Both the position numbers and the translations under genes were made by a program. A DNA stretch of 64,000 nucleotides. Source: Eremophila alpestris peregrina. Lineage: Eukaryota > Chordata > Aves > Passeriformes > Alaudidae. Position 1 is the stretch's first letter; the number at the start of each line of letters is the position of its first letter. The stretch covers positions 4,690,500-4,754,499 of the forward strand of contig WMCF01000007.1 in the NCBI GenBank assembly GCA_009792885.1, written 5' to 3'. Positions 26,739 through 40,068 of the stretch are shown one piece after another. The notes under the pieces were generated by a model. That model did not search any database, was not told the DNA's origin, and saw nothing but the letters and a program-made list of their open reading frames with translations.

Positions 26739-29700
26739 TAGTCAGCCTGCCTCAGATCGTCTGTCTCGTCCTATACAGCAAAGTTTACGATACTGGGACT
26801 GATGTTTACATCTTTGGGGAAAAATGAAATGAGCATCTCAACCACAGTTTTAGTGTTCACTTAAACTGTGCTGCTATGTAGACTAGGGGCAACAAAGAAG
26901 TCTTTATTTCAAGGTATTGCTTTTCACATTTGCGGCTCTGTAGCAACAGAATAGCAGTAGGGATAATATGTACACTTTTTGCTTCACTTAATTGTAACTG
27001 AGCACATATATGAAAGTCTAGACACTGTAAGTGTAATCTGCATTTTCAATGTCCATGCAGTTGCCAACTTCATTTTAAAAAATGCCACAGATGTGTGATG
27101 CCCCTGGTCAGAGGCTAAACTCTGCTGAAGAGTTCATCATTTTTTTCTTCAAAAACTGAGCCACTGCTGAAAGTAACCAGCCAGGAGCACCATGAGGAAA
27201 AACAATGCCAAACATGACAAGTCATGACCTCAACTCTATATGCGAATTAGTAATACTAATCAGTCATTTTCACTGTGCATTTTTGTGACACAATTTTACA
27301 AATACCTGGTTAAGCAAGTAAAAGGAGGTTTGGGGTTTGTTTTGATTTGCTTTTTTTCTAGGTATGGAGGGTCTCTAGGGTGAGAAGGGAGGCGGCTCCT
27401 CCTTTTGTTTCAAAAATAGGAGAGATGTTTACTTAATGAGACTTGCTACTTGACCTTCCATAGTCACCAGTGAGGAGGTGGGCCTTTGCATAGAGGGGGG
27501 AGTGGGGAGGGAAGGGAAAGATGTAACTGTCATGGAGCCACAATGTGGAGTGACACGAAATACATTAAATGTCTTCAGTATAATTCACTTGTTTTAAAAA
27601 GATAATCTAATTCTTGTGTCACTTCTGGTATTGCAACTTGCCATTAATATAGGAATCAGGATAACTAATTTCTTGGAACAAAAATATCCTTTATGATATA
27701 AATGACAAGTATGGCCTGAAGAATTGATTTCTTTCTAGTGGAAGGACATAAATCTATTTTATGTAGCTTATTAAATAGAGTGCCTAAATTAGGCTATTAA
27801 AAATAGCATACAGTGTAATGATTATCAGAGAACAAAATTTAGAGAATTATAAACTTCTGGCCTTTTTATTCAGTGGATGTTATTTGCAATTTAGCATTTA
27901 ATGGACATGTCTGGTTTCTAGAAATTCAATATGTCCACTTGGTTTGCAGTAGAAATCTGAGTCCTGCAGGCATGGTACATCCTAATTGCTCTCCCTAAAC
28001 TGTTACTCCAATGTAATTAGTACTATGCTAATTACTGCAGAGTAAATTCTACAGATAGTTAAACTCCAAGAGTAATTTTAGGTATAGGGTCACATTCTGC
28101 TCTGTTACTCATGCAACCTGGTAGTGCAACAAACTGACCTATTTTATCAGAACAGACAAATTGGTGGAAGAATAACAAAGATACTAAAATGTGCAACAGC
28201 CCAAATTGTTTCATAGAAAAGGGACATTTACCTTGTCTAGCTCTTGTAGTACACAGCTATGAAACCCAACTGTACATATTAAAAGCCAGTATTTTCATCA
28301 GGTTCTGGTGACATTTATTACTCTGTATACAAAGTCATTCGAGCTTCACGTGTGTTTTCTATTGTCATCAGAAGTCTTTACTGACGATTCAGCCTTATGT
28401 TACACCATTGGATATAGTTCATTTACTTATAAAACAGCTTTCTAACTCTGGACACAATCAGTTTCCAGTTCTGTCAAGAATATACAACAATGCGCAGGTC
28501 TGTTTTCATTGATTTCAGTGTATAATTTCCATTTCATAGGAGCAATAAGACCTTTCAGTGCACATAGAGGAAATTATTGTGCTTTTGGTTGGTTATCAAA
28601 GTCACTTGGCCTTTAGCCTTCTGCCTTATCATACCTTCCAAGATGTGCTCTAATTACCATATAATGCTTTGCATGACGCATCTTATTATTCGATCTGTAA
28701 CTCCAGCCGTACTAATTCCATGCAAACTGTAGAGTCAGAGCTTTTGTGGGGAATTGTCATATACTATGCAGTGGCTGACTGTGATTTTGTTTCTGATATC
28801 AGCTCTGACATCAGTAGTATGTATCAATTCAGTAAATAAAAATGTCAAAATGGTAAAAATTTATGATGATCAGAAGTACTAATGGCAGTACTAAAATGTG
28901 AAGAGCAGAAACAGGTTTCACCTTTGGGGAAATAATTGTCATAAGCTAATCAGAATTTGTGCAGGCAGCTGGTTGTACAGAAGACATAATTCCAACAAAA
29001 TGTGATAGTACATACCTATAAACTGTATAGTATGTTATTTCCTAAAGTTCCCGGAGACCAGCAGACAACATAAATGTCATATTAACGTTGACATGGCATT
29101 GTACCAATATAATGTGACTCTTGGAATATGGAATGTAAACAGAAGTTTCAAATAGAAACGTTCTAATCTTGATTTTTTGTTTTCCTTTTAAAATCAACAA
29201 TGGAAAATAAGAAAATTCCATCTTGAGGTTCTGGTAACAAAACCACGAGAGTGGAGCTTGAGTGCTTTATGTCACCCTAATCCTTTGATGAAATCATAGC
29301 CTTGTATTATGTGGTTGCTTATCTATCATTCTTCTAATGTATCAATTTAAAGGTTTACAGAGTTAGATTAGGTTGAATCTGTGTTGTGTTCAACTGTAAA
29401 GGGTCAACACAAATCTGTCGGCATTTTGCACACTTAATATGTATTATTATAATACAACATGTTACTTTTATGGTAATTTTTTTTACACATATAACTACCT
29501 CCATGAATTTGATGAAATGCAGCAACATGAAAAGCGTATTGTACAAAGCAAGGTTAGAAACTTTGAAGCATTAGGTCATGGCGTTCTCTGTGTGTCAAAG
29601 CTTGCATATGAAGTCATCATGTTTCCATTGCCACAATTTCCTTCTACAATGTTAAAAAGATGGCTTTCAGATGAGTCACTTAAAGACTTTGACAAGGCTG

Positions 29701-32210
29701 CATAATTGGGATAAAAGTGAAAGGGAGGCTGAAACCTTCCATCCTCTCCCCAGTTACTGCTAAAATTTCTGCCTGGTAGAACTTGAAAATGTATTTGTAA
29801 TTTAGCAAATTAGAAACATCTACAGTCTGTGAAATATGATTGACAGTTTGGGGCTTAACAGAAGACACTCTGGGTATTTTCTTGGCAGCCTTCAAATACT
29901 TGGGGCCCTATTCTGCCTCCATCTTTGTCAACATTAGTACGTCATGGTTTCTCTGAGCTGGCAAGGGTGTTAAAGCAGCTCTTCCTTTAATGATACGCAC
30001 TCTGGTCTCTAGATTGTGTGCATCTAGAACATTTGCTCCTATAGACATTACCAACAGCCTTTAATTGACGTTGCTGGGAGCAGTATTAGGTCCCTACTTG
30101 AGGTATGTGCCTATTGTTCAAAGAACATGGGCCAGTTTCCAAGAAAAATTAAGCTGGCTTTTGAAAAGTAGCCAGCTGCAACAAGCCACCTTTCAAGAGG
30201 GAAGAAAGATTTTTCCAAAAACCAAAGGAAGAAAGTGGCAGTTGAACCTAAACAGATCGCATTATATACAAATCCCGATTTATGAACACCTTTCAGCAAA
30301 CCTAGTACCATTATCCTGATGTAAATTAATATACAATCATCAGTTGAGCTAATTTTGCCATTTTAAGTCTTTCAGTTAAAATTTAAAAGAAATCATTAGC
30401 CATTTGACTCCCAGCACCACTGTAAAATGACTGTTATATGCGAAACAACGTTCACTCAACTTTAAAAAATAAAAATGTATTGGAAAACAAATATTTTAAT
30501 GCAAACCATGGCCTCAGTGCTTGCCAGCAGTAGTCATTGTTAGGAAAGAGAATGAGCAAGCCAGTATTCAGAGACCATCATGAACACAGATAATACTTTG
30601 CACTTAAATCACACCTTTTTGCCTGAGGGTCTCAAAGCAGTTGCCTGTGAGGTAAGCAGAGTTCACTGACCCTACTTTTTGCCCAGGTCCATTGGAAAAA
30701 GCAAAGGCTAAGAGTCTGCAGACTAACTTATTAACTAGTTGTTTTTTTAAATTTACTGAAGTTTAACAGTTAACCAAAGTGTTTAATGTTTATATTCCAA
30801 AATTATTCTTTTGATGCATTCAGTTTGTTTAAGTAAGAAACTACTTTACAGCCCTGCAGACACTCTTGGATTAGCAGTTCTGAAAAAAAAAATTGCAGTC
30901 ATACAAGTACTGGCAGCAGTGGTTTTGGAAACAGTCATGTTAATTAAAAATTTGTTTTTCTAATACATTTCGTAGTGCTTTTCCCAACACAATTGTTCCC
31001 ATTGTTGTGCTGAGAAAGCAAATAGCACTCCTAATCTGGTGTCATACCCACAGTTTACAATTCTCTTTGCTCTTCTGAAGAAAACTGTACAGTATTAGAG
31101 AGAAAAGTTCTATTTTTTACAAAATTCTTTAAAACAAAGGCTATATATCTAAAATGTTCCCCCCAGCATAAGTAAAGTGCATCATTACTGCATGAGACAC
31201 ATGCAGTGAACCCACCAAAAGCCAAGCTGGTGCTAGAAGAAAATGGGACTATCACACTTCTTTTCTAGTGGCGCTCTAAACGTCGGTTTCAGTTATGCAA
31301 GTGTAAACCTGGCATAACTCCCCTGATCTCCGAGGATCCGAGAGAGATGGGAATGGGTCGTTAACTCCATTGAAGCTCAGTTCTGAGCTGAGGGTTTCCG
31401 TGTTCCTCCCCCCGCCCCGAGACACAAAATGCAGAGGAGCAGAAGGCCACACACCTGGCTCTGGAAGGGCAGCCTGGGCTGCATCCCTGCTGGAATGCAC
31501 AGCCACCCAGCCGGGGTCTGTGACAGCCTCAGAAGGGGCATCTTCCGTGTGATGCCCTGCCCTGTCCTGTATTGGTTAGAGCCACCCAAAGGATACCCAT
31601 CCAGAAGTATGAAAGGGCCCTTGGAGTAATTGGCACAGATGTTACTTTTATGTGTGGAGGAGATTTTAAGTTTAAAGGGATCATAATTCTGCAGGTAATT
31701 TTCTGTGAGTGACTGAATGTGGCTGTTGCATTAGGTTTAAATGAGTTAATAAATGCAAGTGGGACTTACTGTATGTTAGAAGGGAGTTTTGCAGCCAAGA
31801 CTGCCTTGTATAAATGTGTTTGCACTGAAAAAAAAAAATTAAAAATTACTTGGTCTCTGGTTGCTGTAAAGGTCATCCAAGATGGATGTTCTGTTTATAT
31901 TGTATAGTATTTCATATGAAATAATTGCAGTTCATGAAATGTCTTCCCTAACGTTACTGATTTATAACAGCACATTTGTAACATGGTTTTTATTGTGTCA
32001 GTGTACCATATTGTAAATGATGATTACTTGTCATGCTTAGTATAATAATTTAAAGGAAAAAAAAAGGACAGGGATTTTTGTAAGTCTATATTTGAAAGTC
32101 CCTCCATATGGTAATATTGTGTTCATGTTGTTTATGTAGTGTTGTGTGAAATATCCATTTTGGATTGTGTTACTTTTTAAGATATTAAATAACATTTGGT
32201 TATATGTTCT
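26739..32210 (+). other. STOX2: Probable STOX2 3' UTR
   Basis: No coding potential follows the stop. The stretch is AT-rich and contains no recognisable transposon for about 5.4 kb, which is unusual beside the repeat-bearing DNA to its right and fits a long conserved 3' UTR. Mammalian STOX2 also has a multi-kilobase 3' UTR. Candidate poly(A) hexamers are AATAAA at 28835-28840 and 30468-30473 and ATTAAA at 32184-32189. The right limit is inferred from the last of these. Confidence 0.5.
32184..32189 (+). terminator. STOX2: Candidate distal poly(A) signal (ATTAAA) of STOX2
   Basis: ATTAAA sits in a T-rich context and is followed within 15-40 bases by GT/T-rich sequence (tttggttatatgttctaagt). 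It is the last plausible hexamer before the sequence changes character. This is a weak call from sequence alone. Confidence 0.35.
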
Positions 32211-35200
32211 AAGTGGATTCTTTGCACTCATCGGTGGTTTTTAGAGAGTATACTTACATTTCTATTTAACATGCTGTTTCTCACCCTCACTTTGGAAACC
32301 TTGCACAACAAACCAGAAATCTCAGATAAAAAAAATGCTGTTAACAACTCACTGTGTTCCCCTATGCTTTATAAAAGCTCTTTGGGCCATTAAGAGTGCA
32401 AGGGAGAAAATACACCTTTGTTTTCTGGCTTGGACTGGATGTGAAGTTCACAGCTGCAGGGGGAGTGTGACCTCCACTGAATGTGAGTGCCCAGCTGAGA
32501 TGCTCCCAAGCTTCAGGAAATGAGAAGTCCATTAGGACCTCCTGATGCCAAGGGCAACAGGTGTCAGGTCCCTCCTCTCCTCTAATCCTCATGAGCTAAA
32601 GGAGAACCTGGTGCACACCCAAGAGAGAGGGTTCCTAGCAAGGAGTTTTTTTCACATTCTGAAAGAAAACTGATAGCTGCTGATTAAAAAGGACCAAGTG
32701 GACAATGTAACATGCAAGTGCCATTTTCCAACCCTCTACCACCACCTAGAAGAAGGTTTGCAGGAAGTTTAGGGTCTGGGAGATTTGCCAGAGCTGTGCC
32801 ATGAGAACTGCTGTTTGCCAAAGTCAGCTAAGAGAATTAACAGCATTCCTAAGAATGAAAACAAAGCAGCATCTCTTGGAAGTAGGTGCTGTCTTAAGCA
32901 TGTTGGCTTGTCACCTGCTAGTGGCACATACTACTTCCATGCTGTTCCTAGTCTTAGCTCATTCCCCTTCATCCATCTGCTTCCACTGTAATCCACTTGC
33001 ATTTTGAATTACAGGGGCAAAAAATCCAAAACCAGACAGGGTTTAGTTAGGGCTTTATGCCAGCACTGACCTAGTGCTTTGAACAGGCAAAATCAGTTTT
33101 GGGTTTTGGTAGACTCAGACTTTCAAGGCCTTTTCAGTATAACTGGAGAAGTTTGCGAGCACTGTTTCCCCCTCACAGAGCCCTTGGTTTTTTTGTTTCT
33201 CTCCTTATTGTGAGCTTGTATTGTCGGTGCTAAATTAGGCTAATCATTAATTACCTAGAAAGAAACTAGTGTTGTTCACAGTTACCACACCTTGCCCTTT
33301 AAAACTTGCTTGCAAGCCTGACTTGAATTCTCTTCATACTTACTCTTCTGCCAGGTGAACTGAAGATCTTGATCAAGTGACATCTTTTTGGTCAAACATG
33401 GCCTGTAACATACTGAAAACGTCAGAGCCACTGCTTGACTAAAGAAGTCTTCTCTTCCTGTTAGGTCACACCTTTCTGCTAAGAGCACTAAGTAGATTTA
33501 CATGCCTCTGTATCTGTGGATATTTTGCATCTGTAAGAGAACTTTTTTGAAAGATCTCTCCACATTTTTTTTCTCCATCAGCCTCTCAACAGTTTCATTT
33601 GTCTGTTGTTTTCCTCACAACTTGTTTTCTATAATATCCTTCTTCTATTGAATCCCCTCATCTTCTGCTTCTTTTTTGACATTTATTTTCCGACAGGTTG
33701 GGTTTTTTTTTCCCCCCCTACATGTTACTTGACATGGGAGTTCTGCTGCCCATTTCTCATCCTCCCCTATCAAAATGTCATTCTAATCTTAGAGTGTCTC
33801 CCACTTCTCCATTACTCTCCCTTTTTCACTTTCCCTGTGCATGAGAAAGACCTCAGAGAAGAAAAGTTGGTCAGCTGCTTCAGGGTGGGTGCTCAGCACT
33901 TCCCTTCAAGCCATGCTGTTGAAGTTTTTAATCTTAAAAATGTTGAGGAATGTAAATGTACCCCCATATTTTAGTCCTTTGTTCTCTTCCTCCTTTTGGT
34001 TGCTGCTCCTGTTTTTTTTTATAGACTGTGTGCTATTCTGTCTAGCATCTCTGTGATTTGAGGGCTCAAAGAGAAGACACAAAACCCCAAACCGTACTGG
34101 AACACCAGGTCACATCTGTCTACCTCAGAGCATCAATCAAAGCTTCAGGTAAATGCCTAAAAAAGCAATTTATTCAGCTGTGCTTTGCAGAATGGATATG
34201 AAGAAAATGGCCTCTACTTACCAGCTTTTCCTAAACTGCAGGGAAGGCGCCCATGGCTCTGACACTCCTATTCACTGTAGCTAGTACTTGAAGAGAAGAA
34301 GGGTTTTGAGCAGTCAGTGATGCTGGGGCTGTGATAACTGCCTGTAGTTTTGTGTGGAGATGGCTGAGCTTGCATTTATAAGCAAATTCCTTCTATGCCC
34401 GTAGGTCCTCATGTTTAGCAAAGTATTTTTAGCCTGGCTGTCACAGAAGTGATGAATGGGGACAAGGAACAGGAAATCTCAAGTACTTTTGTTTAACATC
34501 TTTTTTCTTCTCTCTCATCCTCATAAGCGCATAAAACCTAACCCTGTTCTGCCAGCTATGAAAGTAAGCAAAGACAGTAAATAAATTTACCAACATGGCT
34601 GTCCATACACTGAAATAGGTATATACTTTGGTTGCTTACTTGCTTAGGGAAACCTGAAGCCTTTTGTTTTGAGTTCTGTCAATCTCTTTCCTCTTGCCCC
34701 TCTGCTTGTTGCTGGCAAAATGAGGCCAGTTGCCTTGCAAGTGTCAAAGAGAGTCACTCTGGCAGGAAGCTGCAAAGTAGCAGCTTCCCATGTGTTCAGT
34801 AGTGTACCAGTAGTGACAGGACACGTGGGAGCCAGGGGCCTCTCCTGTGGATACAGGCTTTCCTCATGCAGAAGTCAAAAGCTACACTGGCACTTGAGCT
34901 GCAAGCAGGGCTGTGCCCCACCAAGGGAGCCCACACACACCGTGCTGTGGTTCCAGCTGCAGTCTCAGCACAGATGGTTGCACCACTTGCTGATGAAACT
35001 TCTGTACCAGAGGATGCACAACAGGAGCAGAGCCACAGCACTACAGCCTTTTTGGGTCCTATTAGATAAGTTTTTGGGAAATGAGAACCTAAGTAATTAA
35101 CTTTACAGGGCAGCTTGTGCACTAGAAAGGTTTGAATGCAAACCCACCCATGAACAAACAGCTTTGCAAAGCTCTTTCACTGCATTTAAAACATTTGCCT

Positions 35201-37204
35201 GGAGATGGGTGGACCTTTCTTGAGCCAAAAACTAATGAAAGACTATTGCCTTAAAATATTTAGAGCATTGCGGATTTCAGAACTGTTTGTCTTTCTAAAA
35301 ATCAGTTGCTTGGGATATTGCAGAAGAGGAAGCTGCCTTTTTTGACACTGGATTAATAGCAGGTTGTCAGGTCCAGTCAGATCAGTCTCAAGACAGAGAA
35401 GAGTTAAGTGAGTTAGTCTCACCTGATGGCTTTTTTTTTAAAGGAAAAGAATAATATAATTTCTAGAATATAGTTATGTACTATGTGAATTCTGTTCTCA
35501 TGACTGCTGCCTTGTGCCACAGATAATGCAGTCAGGTTTGCAACTCTGGCATGGATCTCCATGAACAGATGGGTCAGCAGGCAACCAGCTTCTGCCCAGA
35601 TTTCTTCCAAATTGGGGTATCAGCAACTCAAGGGGAAGAGAAGGAGAGTGGATACAGTTCTCCATAAAGGCAAATGAGGAAATAGGAATATCAGGGCTTA
35701 AAATCCTGAGAGAGTTCACCAAAATAAAGACAGAAACCTCAAGGACACAGAAATGTAAGGATGTGCTTCAGTAGCAGGGGAGTCATAGTTAGGACCAGCA
35801 GCTGGAGAAGGAATATCAGTTCAAGACAGAAGAAAAAAATCTTAGCATTATTGGGTGGTTGGAGGATCCTGAATTCCCAAAAGCCAGCTGAGGTGGGGAA
35901 CTACGCATATCTGCCTTCATGGTTTATACAGGCTTAAAATAAATAGCAATTGATATTGGGATGTTCTGACGTGTCTGTGGTTGTACAGTAGGCATGTGGT
36001 GTCCCTGAGCAATGCCCAGCAGGGGCCAGGAGGTGGGGCAGCCACTGAGGGCAGCAGGGCTTGGCTTTCATGCAGGTGCCCTGTTTGTGGGCAGAGTGGG
36101 GTCCTGGAAAAGCCCTGGGAGAAGGGATAGAGAGAGATCCTGGTTGGGGCCATCTGACAGTCCTGGCATTGGACTCCTCCTCTCTGCTGCCAAAGTGCAA
36201 TGGCCCTCCTTACTCCTGGTTAACTCCTGGTCTGAAGAATAACTTGCCACCCTTCACCCACTAGATTGGAACTACGTACATCCTGCAAACCTGGTGAGGG
36301 ATTCCTCTCTGCTCAGGCAGCCCCCTAAAACACAAGTCATTATTGCTTGTCTCAACCCATCAGCCTCCCTCTCCTTATGTGCACAGGAGGTTTCTGCTCC
36401 TGAAAGTTTTAGTCACTCTCACAGTGCCCCCATTTGTCTTATAATAAAATCTTCTCCCTTTTTCCCCCCATTCTTATCAAACATGCAATAGCTTGCTGTT
36501 CATTCCCTTGCAAAGCCTGCAAAGTGCCTCCAAACTTACCTTGTGTCCAAAAAACCATCTCCTCTCTCCAGCAAGAAGGTCTGTGATGCATCCCAGATGT
36601 TTGCACATGGCTGCAGTCGCCAGACACGAGAGATTACAGGAGGGAGATGGGTGAGCACGAAGCAATTTCTTCTCCTCTTGTCCCTTCTTAGAGGCAGGGA
36701 TGTTTTGCTGTTGGCTCTGCTTGCCATGCTGGTACATGAAAGCTTTTAAACATCACTTGAAGGCTTTTCCATTTCTAGCTGTGATTATCAGGAGAACTAG
36801 AAAGGGGATGCAGAACAGGTTCAGACCATTTTATAAGATTCATCTTATATTTTCCTCTTTGTTTACCTATTGCCAGTTCCAAATTAGCCCATTACCATCC
36901 CTTCAGAGGAAAAGTGCTGGCAGAGATCATCTCCACCCTGTGGCTGCTGTTGGTATGCTCAGTACAGCCTTAGATTGTGTTCATGGCTCTCTCTGGTTGC
37001 ATCCTTTCTCCCACCCTTGCAGGATTTTTGGTGAAAAATTCCTGCTTTTTGAGGCCGAGTTTTGTTCCTGGCCTTCTTCAGCTGGGGTCCTTGTCCCTGG
37101 CTGAGTCCCTGGATGCTGAGCTTATTAGAAAATAAATTATTTGGCCTCAGGATGCATTTAGCATATGAAAGCTGTTAGGCTGGAGAGGGTCTCTGAGCTA
37201 TGGT

Positions 37205-37839
37205 TGTTAAGACTGTCAAAACACACTAAGTGCTTCATTAAAAACTTCTAGGGGCTCCAAGTATCAGGACTTTATTATCTATCAGCCTTTCATATCAATC
37301 AGAAGGCTTCACACACCAGCGCCTTGTTTTTTAACAGTCTCTATCTTATTTCCCAAAGGCAGCTCCAAGCAGCTCTCAGGGTCTGTCCATTTATGCCAGC
37401 AGCCAGTCAGTCAGTTCTCCTTCTTCTCTCTCACTTCTCACAGCACCAGCCTGCCCCTGGTACAAAGCCTTACCTTATCTGTCCCTTGCACCACCTCCTG
37501 TCCCTGGGGCTTCACAGCACAGCAGCAGGCTCCAACTGCAACTCCAACTGAGCTGCAACTGCAACCAAACCCCCCCAGCCAGCTCCCTCTTTATCACACC
37601 CAGAGCTGGGAGAGCAAGGCTGTTCCCACTCTGGGATAATTAACACAGCTGCAATACATCAGAGGCAAGATTACCTTTAGTACCAACTCTTTGTTTCCCC
37701 ACACTATCTTTACCTGTCTTACCACACTGAGCTGCAATGACTACCTGTGCCCAGGTACAGGGGTACTGTGGATGGTACTTTCTCACAGTGAAACTGCCCA
37801 CCTGCCTTATTATTTGGCATCCTGGCTAGGACTGTCACA
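37205..37839 (-). mobile_element. Probable solo LTR of an endogenous retrovirus
   Basis: Read on the - strand, the block begins TGTGACAGTCCTAGCCAGGA and ends GACAGTCTTAACA, giving TG...CA termini about 635 bases apart. In the expected order it carries a TATA-like CATAAATG (complement of 37388-37395) and then an AATAAA (complement of 37271-37276) some 66 bases before the 3' end, which is the U3-R-U5 order of an LTR. It is richer in GC than its flanks. I see no convincing target-site duplication, no primer-binding site and no gag/pol/env frames next to it, so it is an old solo LTR or a fragment. Family assignment was not possible without a repeat library. Confidence 0.5.
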
Positions 37840-40040
37840 ACCCACACTAGTGACAAGCAGTAAGTGTTGGAGGGGAACACAGAAAGAGAGCTCCTTTTAC
37901 ACAGATTTCCTGTACTTCAACACTATGCTGGAAATAGGGCCAACAAAATGAGATTTTTTTTCGAGAGAGAAGAGCTTCACAGAGTCAGGCAAGTGGCCAA
38001 GCAGCCCTTCCCTAGAGAGATCTTTTTATTTAGATGTTGAAACTGGTAAAGACCCTGTCCACTCTGCCCTTTTATCAGCAGTCTCAAATGAAATGCTGTT
38101 TTGCTCAGCTTCCAGGAAGGCTGCCAAAGCTTAATGTTAACAGGAGTACACCTTCTCTATGGACAAGGGAGAAATAGACCAATAAAAATGTAATCTATGG
38201 TGATCTGTGCTGACAGCTTTTCCTGAGAAACAGTCCATGTAATTCACAACAGGAAAGAGATTTTTATCAACAAATTACTTTAGAAGAACAGACTGATGGG
38301 AACAGTGCCCCGGCCTGCACTTTGGTAGAAGGTAAATTCTGTCCCAGTGATGCCTCACAAACATTGGATGTGTGGAGAAAGGCAGGGTAGGAGTATATGT
38401 GTGAGGAACAGCACTGGGAAATTGTGATGACAATCAGGGGGCCATCCTTTTCCAAATGGGATGAGGAGCTCTGGCTTGTACTCATACGTAGTTTGTTTGC
38501 ATGACACTGTTTATCATTTTGCTCACACTTCCTTAATGGCACACTTAATGGAAAATGACAAATTCCTTATAATCTGTCATGTATCTGAATTATTTTCTGT
38601 ATTTTCAGTGGGACAAACTACTATTTTCTTGATTGATTTAGAACAGTGAACACTGGAGACAATGAACTGACCAGGAAAAACAAAGCACTGTATGTGAAAC
38701 CTGGCTGGATATTTCCTGTTGGATTGGAGCTTATTGAAGCTGATTTGGGAAAATCCACCCTTGATCTCATCCCTTGCCTTTGCCATCACAGGGTACCACA
38801 GCAATTTCAGATGTGCCCAGGCCATCTGTTTCAGACATCTTTGAATGCAGCCATGCCCTAGGCACCAGGGGAATCTGTGTGACATATAAAGCAGCAGCTC
38901 CTCTGGTTTTTGGGGTCCTTCTGGGAGGAATTCATTTGAAGCCTGTCTGGCAGCTCTCCAGGGCAATGGGATATGTGGCTGTCACCATTTTGCCCATCCC
39001 ACATGATGAGGCTCTTCACCTGCCGTGGAGCAACCCCCTGTGGAGAACAGGTCCTGTGTCTGTTGCCTCAGCTCCTACACCATCTATTCCTCCATCCTCC
39101 TCCTTTGTATTAATTTCCTGAGCTGCTCTAGCTGTCACATCTGCACAGTTACCAGCTGGTTTCCCGTTTTTAATTGCCCTCAGAGGGCTTCTTCAAGAGC
39201 CACACCTGCTTTTGTGGGGGCCTTAATTTGTCACTGTCCAAACTGGAGCAGCAAGCATTTAAAATTCAGCTTCTGTGAGCGTGTTGTATTTCTTCAAGTG
39301 TGTGATTAATTGGTAGGCCTTTACAGGCTGCACTCAGCTATTTCTGCATAAAACAGAGTCTGTCTTCTGCTGGAAAGCTCCCCACGTCATGGATATTAAA
39401 TATCTTCTTCATAGGACTTGGGTTTGCTCATCCCATTTGCTCTTGATAAAAGAAGCTGTATGAAACACAAAAAAAGCTTGGTGCCCTCACAAGTTTAATA
39501 TTTTTCAAGGGGGGAAAATAGTTATTTTTCTTTGTCAGAAATGTTCTTGTAAGGAACCACTTGAGATCAAGGCAGGAGGGGATGTTTCAGGATGTTTCAC
39601 CAGCCCCTGCAGCAGTGTAAGCAAGCAGTTTGTATAATCCAGCTCATAAACTGCTTGAATTCCACCTTAAAAAAACATTCAGCTTTGTTTGTTTGTTTGT
39701 GTTTGGTTTTGTCCTCTTACCCAGCTGCTATTTGGAGGCTACTTTAAAATCTTCGTTTTTAAGCCCATAATTACTTCCCTGTTACAGCTGTGCTTGGAGA
39801 ACCCCTCAATGGATGTGCAAGGGCTGCTTTCCCTCTCTATTACAGAATCTACTCAGCTGGGATGTGGTCAGCAGGGTTACCCCTCTCTGAGCCCTCACAT
39901 TCTCAAGGACAATGAATGAGCTGTAAGATGAAAACCACATTGCTGCCTACTCTGGCACACAAGGAAATAAAGTCGTGCATCCCAAAGCTCCAGTAGTATG
40001 GAGTACATGGAAAAAGTATCAAGGCAGAGTGCAGTTTACA

Positions 40041-40068
40041 GATGGATGGATGGATGGATGGATGGATA
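40041..40068. repeat. (GATG)n tetranucleotide microsatellite
   Basis: Seven perfect gatg units, the last cut to gata, in intergenic DNA. Confidence 0.95.

Noticed and set aside
34669..35122. Overlapping open frames of 108-143 codons on both strands
   Set aside because: The locally GC-rich composition lowers stop frequency on both strands. Neither frame has a recognisable domain.
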